Of a DNA stretch of 64,000 bases, positions 10,019-21,100 are shown one piece after another. The notes beneath the pieces were generated by a model. It was not told where the DNA came from. It did not search any database and saw nothing but the letters and a program-made list of their open reading frames with translations. Every line of letters starts with the position of its first letter. Position 1 is the stretch's first letter. This stretch comes from Ovis canadensis (Eukaryota; Chordata; Mammalia; Artiodactyla; Bovidae). Location: assembly GCF_042477335.2 (NCBI RefSeq), contig NC_091245.1, positions 35,474,501 through 35,538,500 of the forward strand. Reading direction: 5' to 3'. A program made the position numbers and the translations under genes.

Positions 10019-11163
10019 ATGGTTCAGTTGTCACTCAATCATGTCTGACTCTTTGCAACCCCATGGACTGCAGCACGCTAGGCTTCCCTGTCCATCACCA
10101 ACTCCTGGAACTCCCTCAAACTCATGTCCATCGAGTCAGTGATGCCATCCAACCATCTCATCTTCTGTGGTTCCATTCTCCACCTGCCTTCAATCTTTCC
10201 CAGCATCAGGATCTTTTCAAGTGAGTCAGTTCTTCACATCAGGTGGCCAAAGTATTGGAGCTTCAGTGTCAGCATCAGTCCTTCCAATGAATATTCAGGA
10301 CTGATTTCCTTTAGGATTGACTGGCTTGATCTTGCAGTCCAAGGGACTCTCAAGAGTTTTCTCCAACACCACAGTTCAAAAGCATCAATATTTCAGCACT
10401 CAGCTTTCTTTATGGTCCTGCTCTCACATGTCTACATGTCTACAGTAGACATGTCCATACATGGTCTACTGGAAAACCATAGCTTTGACTAGACAGACCT
10501 TTGTTGACAAAGTAATGTCTCTGCTCTTTAATATGCTGTCTAGGTTGGTCATAGCTTTTCTTCCAAGGAGCAAGTGTCTTTTCCTTTCATGGCTGCAGTC
10601 ACCATCTGCAGTGATTTTGAATCCCAAGAAAATAAAGTCTCTCACTGTTTCCATTGTTTCCCCATCTATCTGCCTTGGAATAATGGAACCAGATGCCATG
10701 ATCTTAGTTTTTTAAAGTTGAGTTTTAAGTCAACTTTTTCACTCTCCTCTTTCACCTTCATTGACAGGCTCCTCAGTTCTTCACTATCTGTCATAAGGCT
10801 GGTGTCATCTGCATATATAAGGTTATTGATATTTCTTCTGGCAATCTTGATTCCAGCTTGTGCTTCATCTAACCTGGCATTTCACATGGTGTACTCTGCA
10901 TATAAGTTAAATAAGCAGGGTGAAAATATATAGTCTTGACATACTCCTTTCCCAATTTGGAAACAGTTCATTGTTCCATGTCCAGTTCTAACTGTTGCTT
11001 CTTGACCTGCATTCAGATTTCTCAGGAGGCATGTGAGGAAGTCTGGTAGCCCCATCTCTTGAAGAATTTTTCACAGATTGTTGTGACTCACACAACAGGG
11101 CTTTGGCGTAGTCAAAAAAGCAGAAGTAGATGTTTTTCTGGAACTCTCTTGCTTTTTTGCTGA
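10019..11163 (-). repeat. BovB LINE fragment nested in L1
   Basis: Reverse BovB: from the 3' repeat (tcagttgtcactcaatcatg) through the C-terminal region and RT up to the region coding AKSFDY-like sequence. Reading frames are broken. Confidence 0.88.
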
Positions 11164-11718
11164 ATCACAAATCGCTTCCCTCTTGAGTTCCCCACCCCCC
11201 CTTCTGGGTTGTCACAGAGCACTGGCTGTGCTCCTGGTGTTGTGCAGCAGCTTCCCACTAGCTATTTATTTTATACATGGTAGGGTATTCATTTCAATAC
11301 CACTCTCTCAATTTGTCCCACCCTTCCCTTCCTCAGCTGTGTCCACAAGTCCATTCTCTACATCTGTGTGTTTATCTGTGCTCTGCAAATAGGTTTATCA
11401 GTGTTGCTTTTATAGATTCCATATATATGTATGAATATAGGATATTTGTTTTTCTCTGACTTACTGCAGTCTGTATGACAGGCTTCAGGTTCATCCACCT
11501 CATTTCAGCTGAATCAAATTTATTCCTTTTAATGGCTAAGTAATATTCCATTGTATATGTATACCCCAACTTCTTTACCATTCATTTGTTGATGAACATC
11601 TAGATTGTTTCCTCATCCTGGCTATTGTAAATAGTGCTTCAGTGAACACTAGGATACATATGTCTTTTTGAATTATGTTTTTTCAGGATATATGCCCACG
11701 AGTGGGATTGATGGGTCA

Positions 11719-12409
11719 TTGTTGCTGTTCAGTTACTAAATCATGTCTGACTCTTTCTGACTCCATGGACTGCAGCACACCATACATCCCTGTCCTTCAC
11801 TATCACCCAGAGTTTGCTCAAACTCATGTTCATAGAGTCAGTGATGCCATCCAAACTTCTCATCTTCTGTTCTCCTCTTCTCCTCCCATCCTCAGTCTTT
11901 CCCAGCATCAGGGTCTTTTCCAAAAAGTCAACTCTTCACTTCTGTTGGCCAAAGTATTGGAACTTCTGCTTCAGCATCAGTCCTTCCAGTGAATATTCTG
12001 GGTTGATTTCCTTTCGGATTGACTGATTTGATCTCTTTGCAGTCCAAGGGATTCTCAAGAGTCTGCAACACCGCAGTTCAAGAGCATCAATTCTTCAGTA
12101 TTCAGTATTCATTATGGTGCAAATCTCACATCCATACATGACTACTGGAAAAACCATAGCTTTGATAGCTTTGACTATACAGACTTTGTTGGTAAAATAT
12201 CATCTCTGCTTTTTAATATGCTGTCAGGGTTTGTCATAGTTTTTCTTTTGAAGAGCAAGAGTCTTTAATTTCATGGCTGTAGTCAATGTCCACAGTAATT
12301 CTCAAGCCCAAGAAAATAAATGTCACTCTTTCCATTTTCCCCCATCTTTTTGTCATGATGTGATGGGACCAGATGTCATGATCTTAGTTTTTTTAATGTT
12401 GAGGTTTAA
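11719..12409 (-). repeat. BovB LINE 3' fragment nested in L1
   Basis: Reverse BovB C-terminal end (rc of [26 protein letters not shown]) running to the ttgaggtttaagtca region. L1 sequence resumes immediately on both sides. Confidence 0.88.
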
Positions 12410-13633
12410 GTCATATGGTAATTTTATTCCTAGTTTTGTAAGGAATGTCCATATTGTTCTCTTACTGGTTGTATTAATTTACATTCCCACCAACAGTGCA
12501 AGAGAGTTCACTTTTCTCCACATTCTCTCCAGCATTTATTTTTTATACATTTTTTGATGATGGCCATTCTGACCAGTGTTAGGTGACACCTCATTGTACT
12601 TTTGATTTGCGTTTTTCTAATAATGAGCAATGTTGAGCATTTATTTCATGTGTTTATTTGCCATCCGTATGTCTTCTTTGGATAAATGTCTGTTTAAGTA
12701 CTTTGCCCATTTTTTTTTTTGATTGGGTTGCTTGTTTTTCTGATATTGAGTTGCATGAGTTGATTGTATATTTTGGAGATTAATCCTTTGTCAGTTGCTT
12801 CATTTACAATTATTTCTCCCATTCTGAGGGTTGTCTTTTCATCTTGTTTATAATTTCCTTTGTTGTGCAAAAGCTTTTAAGTATGATTAGATTCCATTTC
12901 TATTTCCATCAGTCTATGAGATGGGTCAAAAAGGATCTTGCTGCTATTTCTGTCAAAGAGTGTTCTCTCTAGCTTTTCCTCTAAAAATTTATAGTTCCTG
13001 GCCTTACATTTAGGTCTTTAATTCAGTTTGAGTTTATTTTTGTGTATGGTGTTAGGAAGTGTCCTAGTTTCATTCTTTTATATGTAGCTGTCCAGTTTTC
13101 CTAGCACCACTTAGTGAAGAGTCTGTCTTTTCTCCATTGTATATTCTTGCCTCCTTTGTCAAAGTTAAGGTGCCCATAGTGAGTTTATCTTGGAGCTTTC
13201 TATCTTGTTTCATTGATCTATATTTCTGTTTTTGTGCCATTCTATGATGATGACTGAGCTTTGTAGTGTAATCTGAAGTCAGGGAGCCTGATTCCTCCAG
13301 CTCATTTTTCCTTTCTTAAGATTGCTTTGGGTATTTCTAGTCTTTTGTGTTTCTACACAAATGGTAAAATTTTATTCTAGTTCTGTGAAAAATGATTGCA
13401 TTGAATCTGTAGATTGCTTTGGGTAGTATAGTTGTTTTCACAATATTGATTCTTCCAATCCAAGAACATGCTATATATCTCCATCTGTTTATGTCATCTT
13501 TCATGTCTTTCATCAGTGTCTTATAATTTTCTGCAAGCATGTCTTTTGTCTCCTTAGGTTTATTCTTAGGTATTTTATTCTTTTTGTTGCAATGGTGATT
13601 GGGATTGTTTCCTCAATTTCATTCTGATTTTTC

Positions 13634-13825
13634 TTTTTTCTTCTTTCTTTTTTTTTTAGTTTTTTATTTTTTAAATTTTAAAATCTTTAATTCTTACATG
13701 CGTTCCCAAACATGAACCCCCCTCCCACCTCCCTCCCCATAACATCTCTCTGGGTCATCCCCATGCACCAGCCCCAAGCATGCTGTATCCTGTGTCAGAC
13801 ATAGACTGGCGATTCAATTCTTACA
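13634..13825 (-). repeat. Very short L1 3' end insertion nested in an older L1
   Basis: About 190 bp of ruminant L1 3' UTR in reverse (poly-T, then aaatcttt, ttcttacatgcgttcccaaa, catgctgtatcctg). Flanked by the 9-bp repeat tgatttttc at 13625-13633 and 13826-13834. Same tail type as the L1s ending at 56093 and starting at 57213. Confidence 0.85.
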
Positions 13826-14755
13826 TGATTTTTCATTGTTGGTCTATAGGTTTGAAAGGGATTTCTGTGTTTAATTTTATATCCTGTGATGTTACTAAGT
13901 TCACAGATTAGTTCTAGTAATTTTCTGATGGTATCTTTAGGATTTTCTGTGTATAGTGTCATGTCACCTGCCACCAGTTAGAGTTTTACTTCTATCTGGA
14001 TTCCTTTTATATCTTTTTCCCCCTTGCTTCCCATTGCTAGGACTTCCAAAACTATATCAAATAACAGCGATGAGAGTGGGCACCATTGTCTTATTTCTGA
14101 TCTAACAGGAAATTCTATCAGTTTTTTTCCTCTGAGAATAATGTTTGTTGTGGGTTTGTCATGTATGGCCTTTTTATGATGAGGTTGGTTGCTTCTATGC
14201 CCTGGAGAGTTTTTATCTGGAGAGTTTCTATCATAAATGGATGTTGAATTTTGTCAAAAGCTTTTTCCGCATCTGTTGAAATTATATGGTTTTTATGTTT
14301 CAGATTTTTAATATGGTGTATCACATTGATCGGAGAATCCTTTCATCTCTGGGATAAACCCCTCTTGATTATGGTATATGATCCTTTTAATGTGCTGTTG
14401 GATTCTGTTCGCTAGTATTTTATTGAAGATATTTTACAACTATGTTTATCAGTGATATTGGCCTGTAATTTTCTTTTTTGGTGGTATCCTTGTCTTGTTT
14501 TGGTGCAAGGGTGATGGTGGCCTCATATTAATAGAATGAGTTGGGACTGTTTCTCCCTCTGCAATGTTTTTGGAAGAATTTGAGAAGGATATATGTCAGC
14601 CCTTCTCTAAACATTTGATAGAATTTGCCTGTGAAGCCATCCAGGCCTGGGTTTTTGTTTGTTATTAGATCACAGTTTCAATTTCAGTGCTTGTGACTGG
14701 CATGCTCATAATTTCTATTTCTTCCTAGTTCATTATTGGCAAGTTGTACTTTTTT

Positions 14756-16856
14756 AAGGCTACAGCTATACTTTAAGGTATTATATGCAAAGTAAACTGT
14801 TACTTGATTTTATATATTACATTTATATTTATTCACAATAAAATGTTTATATACTATATAATTGACATCTAATTGATTATATATGAATATTTGATATGTT
14901 AAACACAATATGTTAAATATGAACAATAAGTGGCTTCCTGGAGGCATTGACTTGAATCCCTTACAAGAAGGAGGGGGTGGGAATTTGCAACATAGTAGTG
15001 TCATCTTGCTAAGAAGAGAAAATACATCGGAATTTGGGATGACTGACATGGACCAATGTCCCTGGACACTCATCCTCGGTGCCCACCTCCTTCCATCTTG
15101 GTAGCTTAACAATAAGCAAGTTTAAGTTAGATCACAGGGAGAAGAGCTTGACATGGAGGTAGGCTCTGAGGTTCCCAGGGCAAACATAGAAACTCACCTA
15201 GGACACTGTCCTTGTTTCTTAGTCATCTGCCAGCTCCTGCCTCCTGTCTGTAAACACATAGGGGCATGGGAAGTGGTTCCTTTGCTAGAAGCCCTCCTTG
15301 GTGCATGTCCTCCAGTCATGCCTGACCTGAACACATTTCTACACAACTCAGGGTATCTTGAGTGCTCTGCTCCTCATCTACTTGTAACAGGCCAGCCTCT
15401 AACCTGACTTTAAATAACACAGCAGCCTGTGCATGTCAGTGTCTCTAAGGGAGGATGAGGGTGAAGGGAATATTCAGAGCCTGAGTGCTTTCCAGTAAAA
15501 TCTGTATCTCATCCACGATGTCACAGAACATGTCATATGCTGACACACTATGTGTCAGATACAGACACAAAGGAAGAGGAAAAGATGACCTGGAGCTTCC
15601 AAAACAGATGAGGAATAATAGAGTTACAAAAGGACAGAAAACAAAATCCTGTGTATTGCTTTTACAGTAGAGAATTCATATTTAAGGGTCTCTGAAATAT
15701 GCGCTTTGAGGAAGAAAGGAGACATTTTGCAAGTTCAGAAATTCAGCTATTCCCAGCCCCGTGTCCTGTAGCTTTCTGGTTAATTGTGATCACATGCTAC
15801 TTGAGTCTGGGTCCCACTGCATCTATTAGGGCAGGATGAGGGTCCAGGAGTTTTCCATTGATTCCACAGGGAGTAGGTAAATGCCTGCCCTACTGACTCT
15901 AGTAAATCATGGAAAATGCACAGCAGAACATGAATGGACCTTGGAGACGATTCAACAGAGTTCATTTAACAGTTGAGGAGACTGAGTAGATAAGGGAAAG
16001 TATTTTGGCCAATTTGCAGTCTCCTATGAGGATGATCTGACTGCAGAAAAACAGAGTGAATGACAAGGTCTCAGATACTCAGGAAGTTCAAAGTCTGCTT
16101 TGACTGGTTTCCTTTCAGAAATATCATTTAGGGTGTTTTCTAGAGATGCAACTTTTTAAGAGTTTACAAAGAAAGTGCACTCTGGTGGGCAGCTGGGGTT
16201 CTCATTTTCTACTCTAGTGCAAATTATCTCCCTGCCCTTCAGGACATGCAACCATTTCTCCCAGACTTACTCTTGACTCTGACAGGCTCAGGCTAGCTCC
16301 AGCCAGACTCTCTCACTCCCTCTCTCTTGGCTTCTCGTCCTATTTCTGATTCCCTTTCTAATGGTTCCATGATTTAGCTTTTCTCTAAATCCCAAGCAAC
16401 AGGGATGAAAAGGCCCATGTCCTCAAGTTCCTTTTTGTTCTGAGATATTTAAATTTCTTAAATTCTAACACTTGAGAAAAATAACCTTCTATAAGGATAA
16501 GTCCATTTTATAGGTGTGCTATTTGTCTGCATGGGGTTGGCATCCAAACTCCAGGGACTCTCAGTGGCACCTGGCCTTTCCGTTGATACCCTTTTCTCCC
16601 CTCGGTGACCACACACAGGAGGGCTAACAGGATGATAGCATTTCTGTTTCCTTCTATACTATACTTTACCAGGGTTCCTCAGTTGTGTTTAGCCCGGGAA
16701 TACTTGTCAATCAAAAGCTGACAAACAATATATACAAAAAGATCACGACCATCAAGTTGTTGACACCAATCATGGGGCTGGGAGTAAATGCATGAGAGGA
16801 TTTAAGGTAAGGAGGCACAGCGATGACAGAAAATATTTACACATTTGTTTCCCCCT
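14756..16856. other. Intergenic DNA between the two CYP2J genes
   Basis: No exon, RNA gene or young repeat recognised. The segment 14756-14900 is A/T-rich. A MIR-like stretch (catttaacagttgaggagac) lies at about 15940-16050. Small open frames here have no family resemblance. Confidence 0.5.
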
Positions 16857-16862
16857 AACCTG

Positions 16863-17257
16863 TGAAGAAAGCTGAGTGCTGAAGAATTGATGCTTTTGAA
16901 CTATGGTGTTGGAGAAGACTCTCCTTGGACTGCAAGGAGATCTAACCAGTCCATTCTAAAGGAGATCAGTTCTGGGTGTTCTTTGGAAGGAATGATGCTA
17001 AAGCTGAAACTCCAATACTTTGGCCACCTCAAGCGAAGAGCTGACTCCTTGGAAAAGACTCTGATGCTAGGAGGGATTGGGGGCAGGAGGAGAAGTGGAC
17101 GACAGAGGATGAGATGGCTGGATGGCATCACCAACTCGATGGACATGAGTTTGGGTAAACTCTGGGAGCTGGTGATGGACAGGGAGGCCTGGTGTGCTGC
17201 AGTTCATGGGGTTGCAAAGAGTTGGACACAACTGTGCGGCTGAACTGAACTGAACTG
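16863..17257 (+). repeat. BovB LINE 3' fragment
   Basis: From the KKAEC-like region to the gaactgaactgaac end. A possible 6-bp duplication, aacctg, flanks it (16857-16862 and 17258-17263), too short to be decisive. Lies downstream of the complete CYP2J gene, antisense to it. Confidence 0.88.
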
Positions 17258-17269
17258 AACCTGAGTTCC

Positions 17270-17956
17270 ATGCTTGGTTATTGTGGTGACATTCTTCTTG
17301 GGTCCGGTGTCCAAGGCCAAGGTAGTGTTTCCTTAGATAAACCAGAGCAACTCCTTCTCCTGCCTAAAAATAGAAACCTGCCTAAAAATCAGGAATCCAT
17401 CTGCCCTGCTATTTCCCAGGGGTCAGCCTGAGGGAGAAGCAGGGTCAGCTTACCCAGGGCTACCAAGTGTGAGTGCCTTTCTGGCTGACCTCCACAGCTG
17501 CCCCAGGCCCAACTTCTAACTCTTATCCACCATTTGGCACCTCTTTGACCCAGGCCATCTCAACAGACCAGAAGCAAAACCAAGCTAAGGAAGGAAGCAG
17601 GGAGGAGGCAGATCACAGCTATGACTTTTATGATGTGCTTTATGGTTTCCAAGCCACTTAAAGTCCATTATTTCCTCTGATTTTTATAGCAGATTTTCCT
17701 TTAGAGATGGAATCATTGTCCACTTTAAATCTTCTGGATGAAAATGAAATCACTTACAACATAAGTCATTTGCTCAAGGCCCCACTGGAGATGGCAAAAC
17801 TGGGGTTTAGTTCCAGTTTCCTCTAAGTCCAGTTCCTGTGACATATCCTAGAGGCACTGGATGCTGTCCCCTCACTTCTGAGCAGATGCCCTGCCTTGGG
17901 GGGTGTGGGAAAGCTCATTCTTCCTGCTTTTCTTCACTCTCCCCACCCCAACAACT
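17270..17956 (-). other. 3' UTR and downstream flank of the complete CYP2J gene
   Basis: Sequence following the stop codon on the minus strand. I find no AATAAA or ATTAAA on the minus strand here; the nearest variants are TATAAA near 17690 and CATAAA near 17640, which are weak candidates. Part of it (about 17640-17850) looks like a MIR element. Confidence 0.4.
17640..17850 (+). repeat. MIR-like SINE fragment
   Basis: Contains the diverged MIR core: a tcattgtcca-type segment, gatgaaaatgaaatcactta, and tcatttgctcaaggcccca (the usual cttgcccaaggtca). It overlaps the probable 3' UTR of the complete gene. Confidence 0.5.
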
Positions 17957-18135
17957 TCAGCCCCGAGGAACAGCACAGAGCCGGTGGCTGACTGGGGCAA
18001 GGGTCAAGCTCACTCTGAACTTCAGGCTCAACTTCTCATTCTCTGGAGGCCTGAAGGTAAATTTTTGCAGAAGTGAAGTAAAGAAAATAAACAACTCAGT
18101 CCTGGCCAACTGTTCTCCAAGGCACATCCGCTTTC
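17957..18135 (-). CDS. CYP2J2-like: CYP2J exon 9, haem-binding loop and stop
   Basis: 179 bp, residues 445-503 and TGA at 17959-17957. Starts [15 protein letters not shown] after acceptor tttgtctttcag; the cysteine is the haem thiolate ligand. It ends [10 protein letters not shown]. As I recall human CYP2J2, the residue before the cysteine is Ala; here it is Met. Confidence 0.95.
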
Positions 18136-21100
18136 CTGAAAGACAAAAATATGAGTACCTCCTCAGGTGGTCTGTGCGAGCAAGGACTGAAATCTTCCAC
18201 CACATCTTGCAAAACCTGAGCAAACAGCAGGCCTGCCTGGCCCTGAGCCTTTACGCACTCAGCTTATTTAATCACGACTACCTGGAGTAACCTAAGCCCG
18301 GTGAGGTCATTCCACAATCACACACTCCAGTGCCTTCAGGACTCAGATGGTCAAGCAACGGTGAAGATGCAGGCTGTGGATGAAACAAGTGGGCAGCCAA
18401 GGCTGACCTATGAATGTGGTCTAGCCAAAAGTCTTACAAAAATCCATTAGCAAATGGTCTGTGTTTACCTCTTTCAATTTTCAAAAAAAAAAAAATTGTT
18501 GGAAGTTAAAAGAAAGTAAATGTCAAAGCAAGGTTTTTCAAGTATGAGGCATCTTTTCCCTATGTCACGTATCCCCCCATCATGACTGGGAATCTTCCTA
18601 CCAGGGTTCCCCATGCAGGGCCAACCTCATCTCATCCCACCTGTGTTTGCCTGCTCCAGGCTTTCCCCAGCCCCTCCTTTTCAAGATGCCTTCTTCCCCA
18701 ACTAACCAATCTGATCACATGGAACATAGTCTTGCTGACTCAATGAAACTACGAGCCGTGTTGTGTAGGGCCACCCAAGACACACAGGTCATGGTGGAGA
18801 GTTCTGACAAAATGTGGTCCACTGGAGAAGGGAATGGCAAACCACTTCAGTTTTCTTGCCTTGAGAACCCCATAAACACTATGAAGAGGCAAAAAGATAG
18901 GACATTGAAAGATGAACTCCCCAGGTTGGTATGTGCCCAATATGCTTCTGGATAAAGGTAGAGAAATAACTCCAGAAAGAATGAAGAGATGCAGTCAAAG
19001 CAAAAACAACACCCAGTTGTGGATATGAGTGGTGATAGAAGTAAAGTCCAATGCTGTAAAGAGCAATATTGCATAGGAACCTGGAATGTTATGTCCACGA
19101 ATCAAGGCAAATTGGAAGTGGTCAAACAGGAGATGGCAAGAGTGAATGTAAACATTTTAGGAATCAGCGAACTAAAATGGACTGGAATGGGTGAATTTAA
19201 CTCAGACGACCATTACATCTACTACTGCGGGCAGGAACCCCTTAGAAGAAATGGAGTAGCCATCATGGTCAACAAGAGTCCTAAATACAGTACTTGGATG
19301 ACAGAATGATCTCTGTTTGTTTCCAAGGCAAACCATTCAATATCACAGTAATCCAAGTCTATGCCCCAACCAGCTGAAGAAGCTGAAGTTGAATGGTTCT
19401 GTGTAGGCCTACAAGACGTTCTAGAACTAATACCCAAAAAAGATGTCCTTTTAATTATAGGGGACTGGAATACAAGAGTAGGAAGTCAAGAAATACCTGG
19501 AGTAACAGGCAAATTTGGCCTTGGAGTACAGAACGGAGCAGGGCAAAGGCAAGTTCTGCCAAGAGAACACACTGGTCATAGCAAACACCCGCTTCTAACA
19601 ACACAAGAGAAAACTCTACACATGGACATCACCAGATGGTCAATAACAGAATCAGACTGATTATAATCTTTGCAGCCAAAGATAGAGAAGCTCTATACAG
19701 TCAGCAAAAACAAGACCAGGAGCTGACTGTGGCTCAGATCATGAGCTCCTTATTGCCAAATTCAGACTTAAATTGAAGAAAGCTGGGAAAACCACTAGAC
19801 CATTCAGGTATGACCTAAATCAAATCCCTTAAGATTATACAGTGCAAGTGACAAATAGATTCAAGGTATTAGATCTGATAGAGTGCCTGAGGAACTATAG
19901 ATGGAGGTTTGTGACATTATATAGAAGGCAGGGATCAGGACCATCCTCAAGAAAAAGAAATGCAAAAAGACAAAATGGTTGTCTGAGGAGGCCTTACAAA
20001 TAGCTGTGAAAAGAAGGGAAGCAAAAGGCAAAGGAGAAAAGGAAAGATTTAATTCGAATACAGAGTTCCAAAGAAGAGCAAGGAGAGAAAAGAAAGCCAT
20101 CCTAAGTGATAAATGCAAAGAAATAGAGAAAAACAATAAAATGGGAAAGACTAGAGATCTCTTCAAGAAAATTAGAGATATTAAGGGAACATTTCATGCA
20201 AAGATGGGCTCGATAAAGGACAGAAATGATATGGACCTAACAGAAGCAGAAGATATTAAGAAGAGGTGGCAAGAATACACAGACGAACTATACAAAAGAG
20301 ATCTTTACAACCCAGATAATCACGATGGTATGATCACTCACCTAGAGCCAGACATCCTATAATGCAAAGTCAAGTAGGCCTTAGGAAGCATCACTATGAA
20401 CAAAGCTAATGGAGGTGATGGAATTCCAGTTGAGCTCTTTCAAATCCTGAAAGATGATGCTGTGAAAGTGCTGCACTCAATATGCCAGCAAATTTGGAAA
20501 ACTCAGCAGTAGCCACAGGGCTGGAAAAGGTCAGTTTCATTCCAATTCCAAAGAAAGGCAATGCCAAAGAATGCTCAAACTACCGCACAATTGCACTCAT
20601 CTCACACGCTAGTAAAGTAATGCTCAAAATTCTCCAAGCCCAGCTTCAACAGTACATGAACCATGAACTTCCAGATGTTCAAGCTGGTTTTATAAAAGGC
20701 AGAGGAACCAGAGATCAAATTCCCAACATTACTGGATCATTGAAAAAGCAAGAGAGTTCCAGAAAAACATCTACTTTTGCTTTTTTGACTATGCCGAAGC
20801 CTTTGGCTCTGTGGATCACAACAAACTGGAAAGTTCTTCAAGAGATGGGATTTCGAGACCACCTGACCTGCCTCCTGAGAAATCTGTATGCAGATCAAGA
20901 AGAAACAGACATGATCTGGACATGAAGCTAGACATGGAATAACAGACTGGTTCCAAATAGGGAAAGGAGTACATCAAGGCTGTATATTGTCACCCTGCTT
21001 ATTTAACTTCTATGCAGAGTACATCATGAGAAACGGTGGGCTGGATGAAGCGCAAGCTGGAATCAAGATTGCTGGGAGAAATATCAATAACCTCAGATAT

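Larger units (their letters stand above)
9938..14755 (-). repeat. L1 LINE, interrupted by three nested insertions
   Basis: The antisense 3' UTR begins with a poly-T-rich end at about 9938 (gcataattgctttacaatgt). After a BovB it continues at about 11165 with the 3' UTR, then reversed ORF2 C-terminal coding (YTYTMEYYLAIKRN around 11480-11560), and further ORF2 to about 14750 ([31 protein letters not shown]). Stops and frameshifts throughout. Nested: BovB 10019-11163, BovB 11719-12409, short L1 13634-13825. Confidence 0.85.

Noticed and set aside
14810..15670. Small open frames of 60-100 codons in the intergenic region
   Set aside because: No start context, splice structure or family resemblance; lengths are what random A/T-rich sequence gives.
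1814..17270. A further CYP2J gene or pseudogene between the two copies
   Set aside because: I looked for exon motifs ([25 protein letters not shown]) on both strands in the translated frames and found none.
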